Source: CAZJLP01 sp964546955
GTDB taxonomy: Bacteria > Verrucomicrobiota > Verrucomicrobiia > Opitutales > Opitutaceae
Length of the DNA stretch: 64,000 bases
Reading direction: 5' to 3'
Assembly (NCBI GenBank): GCA_964546955.1
Contig: CAZJLP010000012.1
Span: 1-64,000 of the forward strand
Notes under the pieces: model-generated
The model's database searches: none
The model's input: only the letters and a program-made list of their open reading frames with translations
What the model was told of the DNA's origin: nothing
Translations under genes and position numbers: made by a program
Shown here: piece by piece, positions 27,690-35,300 of the stretch
Numbering within the stretch: position 1 is the first letter of the stretch
Layout: every line of letters starts with the position of its first letter

Positions 27690-28022
27690 AACGAAAAAGG
27701 CTAGGCGCTCCTATGGAAAGCCGTGCCCGCATGCCGGGGACGTGGGCAAGGTGAACGTAAGAGCGCTTGATTTAGACAGAATACGATCCCTGTTCTATCG
27801 ACCTAATTGCGCAGTCCTTAAGGGTTTTAGAACGGGTTAGGAGTTTTTACAACTGGCCGTATTTGAGGCTGAAACCTCCCTAATTCAGGTGCGGCTAGCA
27901 GTTGAATGCAAGGGAGATGCGCCGACCGGCGGCTACGCCCGATTCCAGGGTGAAATGGGGGGTGCCGAACGGCATAGCCCGAATGGGGGTAGCGGCGTTG
28001 AAACCGGCGGCTGCACCGGGGC
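27690..28022. other. Gene-free stretch upstream of the hybrid kinase, with a degenerate palindrome
   Basis: About 330 bp without a convincing gene. A degenerate inverted repeat pairs CGGCTACGCCCGATTC (about 27930-27945) with GAATGGGGGTAGCGGCG (27981-27997). The kinase promoter on the minus strand should lie in the AT-richer part near 27760-27870, but no clear hexamers were found. Confidence 0.4.
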
Positions 28023-28056
28023 ACAAAAAAGCGCGCCGGGGGGGCCAGCGCGCTTG
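28023..28056 (-). terminator. Intrinsic terminator of the dehydrogenase gene
   Basis: Minus-strand hairpin AAGCGCGC/GCGCGCTT with GG/CC extension, followed by TTTTTTGTGC. It sits 22 bp past the stop of the gene ending at 28078. Confidence 0.9.
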
Positions 28057-28077
28057 AAAGAAGTGCAGTCCTTTACG

Positions 28078-29175
28078 TTAAACCTGAACGGTCTTGAACG
28101 ATTCCGCTTTCCACAGGGGCTGTTTGGCTTCCGTCGCGAGCTCGTTGAAGGCTTCGATTTCGGCTTTCGTAAAGAGCAGGCCTCCGGCGGAAGCGGTCTT
28201 CTTCGCCCAGTCCGCTTCGAGCTGGCCGGGGAGCATCGATTTCTCGTTTCCGTGCCCGAGGATGTCGTCAATGACGGCTTTGACGTTCTGCTTCTGATTG
28301 CGGCCTTTGGCGAAAGCACCGGCGTTGATCGCGTCCGGGTGGATGACCTGGAAGAAAAACACGCAGGTACCTTTGTCGCCCTCGGCCTTGTCCCAGCGAT
28401 TGCGAATGGTCGGCAGCGAACCGCCGATGAAACCGCCCACGATTTCGTTGATCAGCGATAGACCGTAGCCCTTGTGGGCGCCGAACGGCAGAAGCGAAAC
28501 CGCTTGGTTCGGATCGGTGGTCGGGTTGCCCTCCTTGTCGACGGCCGCCATCGGCGGCAGGGGTTTGCCTTCGCGTTTGAGCTGCTGCACGCGGCCCATG
28601 GCGACGACGGACGTGGCCCAGTCGATCACGATGGGATAACCGACCGCTTCAGTCGTCGGAAAGCCCCAGGAGTGCGGGTTCGTGCCGAGCGTGGGAAATT
28701 TGCCGCCGAACGGGACGACTTCGGCCAGGGCCGCGGTGCAGTTCGTATAGGCGATATAGCCTTTTTTGGCCGCATCCATGACGTAGCCGCCGCCCCAGAG
28801 GTAATGGAAAGCGTTGTCGACGGAGACGGTGCCGACGCCGTACTGGTCGGCGAGTTTGATCGCTTCGTCCATCGCGCGGTAAGCGGTGGATTGCCCCAGT
28901 TTTTTGTTGGCATTCCAGATCTTGGCTGCGGCAAACTTCGAGGGTTTTTCCTCGATTTTCGCGCCGGGGACGCAGCCCTTCGAGCCGGAGCCGAAGAGAT
29001 GGTCGAGATGGAGGGCTTTGATGCCGTTGTGGGTGCGGATGCCGTGGCGGGAGGCCTCGGCGCAGAAACGCGCGCCTTCGGCGGCTTCGTCCTGCAAGTA
29101 TCCGCGATGACGATACGCAGCTTCGACCAGTTCGTTGTGCTGTTTCTCGGGAACGACGTAGTAGGTTTCGGGCAT
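28078..29175 (-). CDS. Malate/L-lactate dehydrogenase family oxidoreductase (LDH2/MDH2 type)
   Basis: The 365-residue NAD(P)-dependent 2-hydroxyacid dehydrogenase has the LDH2 fold, unrelated to ordinary malate dehydrogenase. Seen: SRHGIRTHNGIKALHLDHL (the family SRHGxxxH-type region), DNAFHYLWGGGYVMDAA, TNCTAALAEVVPFGG, LGTNPHSWGFP, LPFGAHKGYGLSLINEI, and a C-terminal substrate-side helix. Substrates in the family include malate, L-lactate, ureidoglycolate, sulfolactate and 2,3-diketogulonate, so the specificity is open. It is followed by a terminator and preceded on the same strand by a D-2-hydroxyacid dehydrogenase, with a strong hairpin between the two. Confidence 0.9.
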   Translation of the reverse strand: MPETYYVVPEKQHNELVEAAYRHRGYLQDEAAEGARFCAEASRHGIRTHNGIKALHLDHLFGSGSKGCVPGAKIEEKPSKFAAAKIWNANKKLGQSTAYRAMDEAIKLADQYGVGTVSVDNAFHYLWGGGYVMDAAKKGYIAYTNCTAALAEVVPFGGKFPTLGTNPHSWGFPTTEAVGYPIVIDWATSVVAMGRVQQLKREGKPLPPMAAVDKEGNPTTDPNQAVSLLPFGAHKGYGLSLINEIVGGFIGGSLPTIRNRWDKAEGDKGTCVFFFQVIHPDAINAGAFAKGRNQKQNVKAVIDDILGHGNEKSMLPGQLEADWAKKTASAGGLLFTKAEIEAFNELATEAKQPLWKAESFKTVQV

Positions 29176-29198
29176 GGGAGGAATCGAATGAAGAATGA

Positions 29199-29241
29199 TG
29201 AATGGCGAATGCAGAATTCTTCATTCTGCATTCGCCATTCT
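29199..29241. repeat. Family F perfect hairpin (18 bp stem)
   Basis: GAATGGCGAATGCAGAA at 29200-29216 pairs perfectly with 29224-29240, and one more A-T pair closes a 5 nt loop. The outer sequence continues the GAATG-based 7 bp periodicity (GAATGAAGAATGAT from 29186). It lies between two same-strand dehydrogenase genes. Confidence 0.9.
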
Positions 29242-29250
29242 CAATTGGGC

Positions 29251-30213
29251 TTACTGCAGGTTTGCCTGCGCGTGGGGTTTCTTGCCTTCGAGGAAGAGCG
29301 TCAGGTTTTCGACCGCGCAGCTGGCCTGGCGGACGACGCTCTCGTAGGTGCGGGATCCGACGTGGGGTGTGACGACCACGTTTGGCAGCTTCAGGAGCGG
29401 GTGGTCGGCCTTGGGCGGTTCCTCGTCGAGCACGTCGGTGCCGTAGCCCCCGACTTGCCCAGATTGAAGGGCCGCGACCATGTCCGCGGTGTGAACGATT
29501 TCGCCGCGCGCGCAATTGAGGATCAGCACCCCCTTCTTCATCTTCGCAATGGACTTCGCGTTGATCATGTCGCGGGTCTCCGGCGTGAGATTCGTATGGA
29601 GCGAAATGTAATCGGACTTCGCGAAGATCTCGTCCAGGGTGGTCGCGCGCTGGACATTGTACTGGCTGGCGAACTTGTCGTCCCAATACAGATCGTATCC
29701 GATCGGCTGCATCCCGAAAGCGCGGGCCCGGATGGCGACTTCCTTGCCGATGCGGCCGACGCCAACGATGCCGATGGTCTTGGCCAGAAGTTCGTGGCCG
29801 GTCTTGCGTTTCCAGCCGCCGCTGCGCGTCGAGTCGGTGTGGAAAAGCAGGTTTTTCTCCAATGCCAGCAGAAGAAGGAAGGTGTGTTCGGCGACCGTCG
29901 TGTGGTTTACGCCGGGAGTGAAGAGGACGGGAATCTTGAATTCGGTGCAGGACTTCACGTCGATCTTGTCCAGGCCGATGCCATACTTGCTGATCACCTT
30001 GAGGCGGGGGCGGGCCTTTTCGAGGACGGCGCGGGTGATGGCGTCGTCGCCGCAAATAAAGGCGTCGAATTGGCCGACCAATTCGAGCATCCGGGACTCG
30101 GGGAGGGGGCCGCGTTCGCGGACGACTTCAAATCCGGCCTTCGTCATCATATCGTGATGGACGCCGGGCGTGTCTTGGAACGAGGTGGTGGTCAGGAGGA
30201 CGCGTGTAGGCAT
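29251..30213 (-). CDS. D-isomer-specific 2-hydroxyacid dehydrogenase (3-phosphoglycerate dehydrogenase-like)
   Basis: The 320-residue NAD-dependent enzyme interconverts 2-hydroxy and 2-keto acids. Seen: GIGLDKIDVKSC, nucleotide-binding GVGRIGKEVAIRARAFG near 151, LHTNLTPETRDMI, catalytic Arg in NCARGEIV near 232, Glu in VLDEEPP near 262, and His in PHVGSRT near 283. Length matches single-domain-pair enzymes such as glycerate or phosphoglycerate dehydrogenases without an ACT domain. The ATG at 30213 was chosen because RVLLTTTSF forms the first strand. It probably shares a transcript with the downstream LDH2-type gene unless the hairpin between them stops it. Confidence 0.9.
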   Translation of the reverse strand: MPTRVLLTTTSFQDTPGVHHDMMTKAGFEVVRERGPLPESRMLELVGQFDAFICGDDAITRAVLEKARPRLKVISKYGIGLDKIDVKSCTEFKIPVLFTPGVNHTTVAEHTFLLLLALEKNLLFHTDSTRSGGWKRKTGHELLAKTIGIVGVGRIGKEVAIRARAFGMQPIGYDLYWDDKFASQYNVQRATTLDEIFAKSDYISLHTNLTPETRDMINAKSIAKMKKGVLILNCARGEIVHTADMVAALQSGQVGGYGTDVLDEEPPKADHPLLKLPNVVVTPHVGSRTYESVVRQASCAVENLTLFLEGKKPHAQANLQ

Positions 30214-30364
30214 AGGCAAAGAGGGCCTACCCTTAGCGTTCCCGGCCTGGTTTGGAAGCAAAAAGCCGGCCGGCGGCGGACGGGGGCAGGGCCTAGAAAC
30301 AGCGACCCATTGTTTATTGCTGATCGCTTAATGCTTATTGATCGGACTGAACCGGGTTCGGAAC

Positions 30365-30439
30365 TTTAACCGGATCACACGGATGGGCACCGACAGATCG
30401 GGGGTTGATCCGTGTATCTGTGCGAAATCCGTGGTTAAA
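30365..30439. repeat. Family E inverted repeat (TTTAACC arms)
   Basis: The left arm, TTTAACCGGATCACACGGAT and on to 30398, is matched by the reverse complement at 30407-30439, which ends AAATCCGTGGTTAAA. An 8 bp spacer separates the arms. It sits in the 309 bp divergent gap between the D-2-hydroxyacid dehydrogenase and the FAD-linked oxidase, which otherwise shows no gene. Confidence 0.8.
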
Positions 30440-30522
30440 TGGGATGGAGCTGAATCGCCCGCTTTCGTTTCTCATGCTTGCGTGTTCGGCGGCGGTGGAC
30501 TGGTGTTGGCGATCTCTACGCC

Positions 30523-31956
30523 ATGAAATCGTTTGCCGCGGCTACGCGTCAGTTGAAGCGCTTGTTGGGGGCTCGCGTGAGCACCTCGGATGAAGCCCGG
30601 TTTCGCGCGTCGTTTGACGGCAGCAAACTCTCGTTTTTGCCCGAGGCGGTGATTGCGCCCAAAAAGCCCGCGGATATCGGTGCGGTCCTGGTTTTGGCGA
30701 ACAAACAGGGCGTGCCCGTGACCGTACGCGGCGGTGGCACGTCGCTGACCGGCTCGGGTTCGCCGTTGCGCGGCGGGTGGGTGCTGGATCTGTCCGGCTG
30801 GCAGAAGATCGCCATCGACCCGGACGCCGGGATGGCGCAGGTGCAAGTCGGCGCGAAGGTCTCGACGGTGCACGCGGCGGCGGAGGCGAAGGGGTGGTTC
30901 TATCCGCCGGATCCAGCCTCGAAGCAGTATTCGACCATTGGCGGCAATATCGCCTGCAACGCCGGCGGCATGCACGGGGGGCGTTACGGAGTGACACGCG
31001 ATTTTGTCTTGGCGTTGAAAGGTTTTTTGCCGACCGGCGACTATGTCGAGTGGGGCGCCCCGACCAAAAAATTCTCGGCCGGTTTCAATCTGCGCGATTT
31101 GTGGATCGGCAGCGAAGGCATGCTCGGCGTGATCACCGAAGCGACGTTGAAACTGATTCCTTTGCCTCCGGCGCGGTGGACTGTGCTGACCGCGTTCGCC
31201 GACGAAGCGGCGGCGTTCCGCGCAGCGAGAGCCTTGTTCGCTCGACGCATCCAGCCCGCGATTTGCGAGTTTCTCGACCGCTACAGCGTGCACTGCGCGG
31301 AGACGGCTACCGGCAAAACGGTGTTCGCTGGCCAGGCCGGGCGGCCCGTGATACTCATCGAGCTCGCAGGGACCGAAAGTGAAGTGGCCGACCAAAAACA
31401 GACAGTGCTGGGGTGGGCCGCGGAACAGGCGCTCGCGTTCAAAGAGGCGGGGAATCGGACTGAGGCGGAGGAGTTGTGGGCGGTCCGCCGCAAGTGTTCG
31501 GGGGCGATGTTCGCGCTCGGCGATGCGAAGTTGAACGAGGACATTGTCGTCCCGCTTCGAAACTACGAGAAATTCGCGACGTTCTTGGAGAAGCTCAGAA
31601 AGACGTCGCGGTTGCCGATTCCCACGTTCGGGCATCTCGGCGACGGAAACCTGCACGTGAATATCATGTACCATCGGGAAAACCGCGCGGAATATTTGCG
31701 GGCGGAAAAGGCCGTGGGCACGCTGATGCAGGGCGTTGTGGCCCTGGGCGGAGCGATCTCGGGAGAACACGGAATCGGTTTGGCCAAAACGCCGTTTTTG
31801 CGCTTTCAGCATTCCCCGGCGGAGATCCGTGCGATGCAGGCGGTGAAAAAGGCGCTTGATCCGCGCGGCATCCTCAATCCGGGAAAAATGTTTGATGTAT
31901 TCAAAGTCTGGGAACATCCCCGCCTAAAGATTTCACTGCCGTGGGATCATAAGTAG
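30523..31956 (+). CDS. FAD-linked oxidase, GlcD / D-lactate dehydrogenase family
   Basis: The 477-residue flavoprotein has the PCMH (vanillyl-alcohol-oxidase) fold. Seen: the FAD-binding loop VRGGGTSLTGSG near 68-79, STIGGNIACNAGGMHGGRYG, FNLRDLWIGSEGMLGVITEA, and the C-terminal FAD-oxidase motifs FGHLGDGNLHVNI near 370 and ISGEHGIG near 412, ending DPRGILNPGKMF. It oxidises glycolate or D-lactate and passes electrons to the membrane chain. GlcE and GlcF partners are not adjacent. The ATG at 30523 was chosen because the upstream in-frame extension (from 30478) is not conserved-looking. Two 2-hydroxyacid dehydrogenases lie just upstream on the other strand. Confidence 0.9.
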   Translation: MKSFAAATRQLKRLLGARVSTSDEARFRASFDGSKLSFLPEAVIAPKKPADIGAVLVLANKQGVPVTVRGGGTSLTGSGSPLRGGWVLDLSGWQKIAIDPDAGMAQVQVGAKVSTVHAAAEAKGWFYPPDPASKQYSTIGGNIACNAGGMHGGRYGVTRDFVLALKGFLPTGDYVEWGAPTKKFSAGFNLRDLWIGSEGMLGVITEATLKLIPLPPARWTVLTAFADEAAAFRAARALFARRIQPAICEFLDRYSVHCAETATGKTVFAGQAGRPVILIELAGTESEVADQKQTVLGWAAEQALAFKEAGNRTEAEELWAVRRKCSGAMFALGDAKLNEDIVVPLRNYEKFATFLEKLRKTSRLPIPTFGHLGDGNLHVNIMYHRENRAEYLRAEKAVGTLMQGVVALGGAISGEHGIGLAKTPFLRFQHSPAEIRAMQAVKKALDPRGILNPGKMFDVFKVWEHPRLKISLPWDHK

Positions 31957-32146
31957 CCCGAAGACACGTGTGCGCGGGCAGTCGGGCGGCGGAATCGTCG
32001 ACAAGCTTGTTTTTCTTCGGAACGTTTGAGCGCGGACGTTTTCGGAGGGGAATGTTTAACGGGTTCAACCACGGTCCGCTTGCTGCTAAGACCTGCTCTG
32101 CGAAGCTAGAGGCAACGGCGAGCCGTCCAGCATCGTCACTTTCCTC

Positions 32147-32914
32147 ATGAAGCTCCCTTTCCGTCCTTTCCGCCGCACCGCGGCGCTGGTCGCTTTGACC
32201 GGAGCGCTGGTGTCAGGCCCCGCGATGAGCGGAGCGACGGCGATCAACCTCGGAAGCTTTGGCGGGATCGAGGAGCCGGCCCAGGTGTACCATGCGGGTG
32301 CGAGGAAGTTCACGGCCGACAATTTCAAGAACATCACCGATCAAGGCGCGGGCACGTTCAGAATGTTCTTGCGGTATAATCACAGCCGCTGGGATGGCGA
32401 TCGCACCACGGGGAACACGGATCGCCAGCGTGCGGAGGTGAAAGTCCTCGGCCCGCGCCAGAAACCCGGCGAGACGTTCGAATACGCCTCGACCTGGCGT
32501 CTGAATCCGGGCTTCAAGAACGGATCCCATTTTTGCCATGTCATGCAGGTGAAGGGTTATGGCGGCGGGGAAATTGCCGCACCCCTGGCGACCACCTCCA
32601 TTTTGACGAACACTACTTCCGCCGTGCGTTACGTCTCGGGCAGCAACGGCTTTCAAGTCGCGCGTTCATTTACGTTTTCCCCCGGAGATTGGCGTTCGGT
32701 GCGGGTCCGGTTGAAGGTGAGCACGACCAACAGCGGCGAACTGCGCGCGTCGATCAATGGGGACGCTCTTCAAGGCAAGACGGGGGTTCCGATGTATCGT
32801 GCCGGGGCGCCGGAATACCAGCCGAAGTGGGGCCTGTACCGTGGCGTCGACACGAAGCAGCCGTTCGGCGATGATTACGTGGAACATCGCGCTGTTTCCG
32901 CTAACAAATTGTGA
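32147..32914 (+). CDS. Secreted polysaccharide-lyase-like protein
   Basis: The 255-residue protein has a signal peptide (ALVALTGALVSGPAMSGATA). The rest is rich in beta strands, with RAEVKVLGPRQKPGETFEY, HFCHVMQVKG and PKWGLYRGVDTK. These recall the beta-jelly-roll lyases of the heparin-lyase-I / PL7 / PL13 / PL20 type, where an R..E.K strand and a KxGxYR strand line the substrate cleft. Assignment is by pattern memory only, and which glycan it binds is unknown. It is a single gene with a strong terminator. It would act in the periplasm or outside the cell. Confidence 0.6.
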   Translation: MKLPFRPFRRTAALVALTGALVSGPAMSGATAINLGSFGGIEEPAQVYHAGARKFTADNFKNITDQGAGTFRMFLRYNHSRWDGDRTTGNTDRQRAEVKVLGPRQKPGETFEYASTWRLNPGFKNGSHFCHVMQVKGYGGGEIAAPLATTSILTNTTSAVRYVSGSNGFQVARSFTFSPGDWRSVRVRLKVSTTNSGELRASINGDALQGKTGVPMYRAGAPEYQPKWGLYRGVDTKQPFGDDYVEHRAVSANKL

Positions 32915-32990
32915 CCTCGGCCGAGTTTGGTTTAACTACCCAGCGCGGTCGCGGTTAAAGGTCCCCGTGCTTGGAGGGTACCTTTGACCG

Positions 32991-33028
32991 AAGGCGGTCC
33001 TGGATTTTTCCAGGGACCGCCTTTTGTG
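32991..33028 (+). terminator. Intrinsic terminator of the polysaccharide-lyase-like gene
   Basis: Stem AAGGCGGTCCTGG / CCAGGGACCGCCTT around an ATTTTT loop, with one unpaired base, followed by TTGTGTTT on the plus strand. Confidence 0.85.
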
Positions 33029-33073
33029 TTTACGGGCGAACAGAAGTAAGAAAGAGGGAGGACGATTCTGGGA

Positions 33074-33241
33074 AATCGTTCTCGTTCTCTTACTCCTACT
33101 CGTTCTCGATCCCAGCGTGTCGAGTACGCAGAAGACAGTGGGTTCGTCAGCGATCGGATTGGATTTGGAACGCGGGTTGGAAGCAATTTATCGGCTTACG
33201 AAGCCTGTGGGGACGAGAACGAGTAGGAGTAAGAGAACGAT
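33074..33241. repeat. Family A inverted repeat, copy 4 (most complete)
   Basis: The left arm 33074-33113 and right arm 33209-33241 match almost perfectly over 33 bp; the left arm begins ATCGTTCTCGTTCTCTTACT. About 95 bp of centre shows no gene. It lies between two converging genes, inside the two intrinsic terminators at 32991 and 33287. Confidence 0.88.
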
Positions 33242-33286
33242 CTGGCGCTACCGCGCCTGTCAACCCGTCCCCTCGCACCCCACCTC

Positions 33287-33318
33287 CAAAAAAAAACCGC
33301 GCTCCAAAGAGCGCGGTT
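33287..33318 (-). terminator. Intrinsic terminator of the superoxide dismutase gene
   Basis: Minus-strand stem AACCGCGCTC/GAGCGCGGTT with a 4-5 nt loop (TTTGG), followed by a run of nine T. Confidence 0.92.
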
Positions 33319-33355
33319 GGTGAACCCAAAATGACCCGAAAACGTTGGTCGCCCC

Positions 33356-33988
33356 TCAGCCGAGAGCGGCCGTGTAGTTTTTCTCCGCGGCATCCCAATC
33401 GACGACGTTCCAGAAGGCGGCGATGTAGTCGGGGCGACGGTTTTGATAATTCAGGTAATAGGCGTGCTCCCAGACATCCAGGCCGATGACCGGTTTGCCT
33501 TCGATGCCGGCGACGGCCTTCCCCATGATTGGGCTGTCTTGATTGGCGGTGGAACCGATCGCGAGCTTCTTGTCGGCGCCCACCACGAGCCAGGCCCAGC
33601 CGGAGCCGAAGCGCGTCGTCGCTGCTTTGCCGAAGTCTTCCTTGAATTTATCGAAGCCGCCCAGCTGAGCGGTGATCGCCTCGGCGAGCTTGCCTTTGGG
33701 GGCGCCGCCCTTGCCAGGGCCGAGGATCTTCCAGAAGAAGGAGTGATTGCTGTGGCCGCCTGCGTTGTTGCGCACGCCGCCGCGAATCCCTTCCGGCACC
33801 TTGCTCAGATCCGCAATGAGGGTGTCGACATCGAGCGCTGCGAGCGCGGGATGATCCTTGAGGTGATTATTGGCGTTCGTGATGTAGGCCTGGTGATGCT
33901 TGGTGTGATGGATTTCCATCGTCTTCGCGTCGATGTGCGGAGCGAGGGCATCGTTGGCGTAGGGCAATTTCGGAAGTTCGTAAGCCAT
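33356..33988 (-). CDS. sodA: Superoxide dismutase, Fe/Mn family
   Basis: The 210-residue enzyme dismutates superoxide, probably in the cytoplasm as there is no signal peptide. Seen: YELPKLPYANDALAPHID at the start, metal ligands H27 (EIHHTKHH), H83 (NHSFFW), D172 and H176 in LDVWEHAYYLNYQNRRPDY. Length is normal. Choice between Fe and Mn cannot be made safely from the sequence. It is a single gene with its own strong terminator. Confidence 0.96.
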   Translation of the reverse strand: MAYELPKLPYANDALAPHIDAKTMEIHHTKHHQAYITNANNHLKDHPALAALDVDTLIADLSKVPEGIRGGVRNNAGGHSNHSFFWKILGPGKGGAPKGKLAEAITAQLGGFDKFKEDFGKAATTRFGSGWAWLVVGADKKLAIGSTANQDSPIMGKAVAGIEGKPVIGLDVWEHAYYLNYQNRRPDYIAAFWNVVDWDAAEKNYTAALG

Positions 33989-34072
33989 GGTGATGTGATG
34001 ATGATTGAAACGAAACGAAGGGTCAAAACGTGTTGCCGTCGGCTGGCCGCGTCAACTGCGACGGAGGAATTT

Positions 34073-34254
34073 TAACCGCGAATGGACGCTAATGGACGCG
34101 AATATCAACCCAATACCGAAGCTCTTTAGGGGAGCGGCGCGAACCTCTGATGCGGGGCCACGGCAAAATGAAGGCATCAAATGAGAGTAGGGAACCGAAC
34201 CATGCGTTTTCTCCGCGCCTGATCATTCGTGTCCATTCGCGTCGATTCGCGGTT
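34073..34254. repeat. Family D inverted repeat; right arm overlaps the tadA 3' end
   Basis: The left arm TAACCGCGAATGGACGCTAA continues to 34104. The right arm 34225-34254 is the reverse complement of AACCGCGAATCGACGCGAAT plus one more unit. The units are 10 bp (GAATGGACGC). About 120 bp separate the arms. The right arm supplies the last codons and the stop of the TadA gene. Confidence 0.82.
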
Positions 34255-34789
34255 GCGAATCTTCCGTCGGATCAACACGGCGTTTGAGTTTGAAATACGC
34301 TTGCAGGAGGTCGCGACACTCCGTCTCGAGGACTCCGCCGGCGGTAATATCGAGGTGGTGATTCACGCGCGGGAGGTCATTCAAATTCGCGGCGCCGCCG
34401 AGGCAGCCCATCTTTGGGTCGGGAACGGCGAAGCACACGCGGCGCAGTCGCGACATGAGTGTGGCTCCCGAACACATCGGGCAGGGTTCCTTCGTGACGT
34501 ATAGGGTCGCGTTCTCCAGCCTCCAATCGCCGATACGTTTTGCCGCCTGAGTGATGGCCAGGATTTCGGCATGGGCCGTAGGGTCGTGCGTCCCCTCGAC
34601 GGTGTTATGAGCCGCGCCGATGATCTCGCCGCCAAGTTCGATCACGCAGCCGATCGGCACTTCGTCCCGGCGCCAGGCGTCGATCGCCTGGTTGTAGGCA
34701 AGGGACATGTAAAACACGTCGTCCCGCAGCAGTTGCGAAGGAAAACGTTTTTCGAACGGGCAGTCGAGCGGCCTGGAAGTGGGCTCCAT
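34223..34789 (-). CDS. tadA: tRNA adenosine(34) deaminase (TadA family)
   Basis: The 188-residue zinc deaminase converts A34 to inosine in tRNA-Arg. Seen: H73 and E75 in DPTAHAEILA and the Zn cysteines C103 and C106 in EPCPMCSG, plus the N-terminal helix YMSLAYNQAIDAWRRDEVPIG. Family length is about 150-170; here there is extra sequence at both ends. The last residues (PRIDANGHE) and the stop codon are encoded by one arm of an intergenic inverted repeat, so the C-terminal tail looks acquired. A guanine-deaminase-like role is possible but less likely given the motif spacing. It is divergent from infA. Confidence 0.9.
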   Translation of the reverse strand: MEPTSRPLDCPFEKRFPSQLLRDDVFYMSLAYNQAIDAWRRDEVPIGCVIELGGEIIGAAHNTVEGTHDPTAHAEILAITQAAKRIGDWRLENATLYVTKEPCPMCSGATLMSRLRRVCFAVPDPKMGCLGGAANLNDLPRVNHHLDITAGGVLETECRDLLQAYFKLKRRVDPTEDSQPRIDANGHE

Positions 34790-34913
34790 GGGAGAGCGGG
34801 GACGTCGTGCCCCCGAGGAAAGCCTTGACTAAAGGAGGGTTGTCACGTCTTACAAGGGGCTTTTATTGACCATTGCATGAATCACCTGGCTGTTGAATCC
34901 CTGTACGCTTTGT

Positions 34914-35174
34914 ATGTCTGACGGCAAAGCGATTGAAGTTGAAGGTAAGATCGTGGCTGTCCTCCCCGGCACCATGTTCAAAGTCCAACTCTCCAACGGG
35001 CACACGGTCCTGGCGCACATCTCCGGAAAGCTGCGCAAGAATTTCATCAAGATTGCCGCGGGCGATAACGTGAAGATGGAGATGAGTCCGTACGACCTGG
35101 ACAAGGCGCGGATCACCTATCGCATGAAGGACGAGCGCGCCGTCACCCGGCCGCCCATGCGCCGCCGGTATTAG
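34914..35174 (+). CDS. infA: Translation initiation factor IF-1
   Basis: The 86-residue S1-fold protein binds the 30S A site during initiation. Seen: IEVEGKIVAVLPGTMFKVQL, NGHTVLAHISGKLRKNFIKI and the C-terminal SPYDLDKARITYR. It is 14 residues longer than the 72-residue E. coli protein because of a basic tail (RAVTRPPMRRRY). No clear Shine-Dalgarno precedes the ATG at 34914; an in-frame TTG at 34893 is much less likely. A TTGACT about 90 bp upstream could be a -35 element. Confidence 0.97.
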   Translation: MSDGKAIEVEGKIVAVLPGTMFKVQLSNGHTVLAHISGKLRKNFIKIAAGDNVKMEMSPYDLDKARITYRMKDERAVTRPPMRRRY

Positions 35175-35200
35175 TTGCGGGCTGCGCCCTAATGCAGAAA

Positions 35201-35283
35201 TGGAGAAGTAAGAATGTAGAATGAGGCAGGGCACCTCGGAAAGTGCGCCGAGTCCTGTTCGTCATTCTCCATTCTACATTCAT
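35201..35283. repeat. Family F inverted repeat, copy 2
   Basis: The left arm includes AGAATGTAGAATGAGGCAGG (35211-35230). The right arm (35254-35283) is the reverse complement of ATGAATGTAGAATGGAGAAT plus a short tail. It shares the GAATG 7 bp unit with the hairpin at 29199. It lies between infA and xerD, both on the plus strand. Confidence 0.75.
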
Positions 35284-35300
35284 CCTTAGGCCGCCGTAGG

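Noticed and set aside
25533..27704. Long open frame (723 codons) on the plus strand opposite the hybrid kinase
   Set aside because: Antisense shadow; the kinase on the other strand has clear domain motifs throughout.
28474..30369. Open frame (631 codons) on the plus strand
   Set aside because: It runs antisense across two well-supported dehydrogenase genes and their gap.
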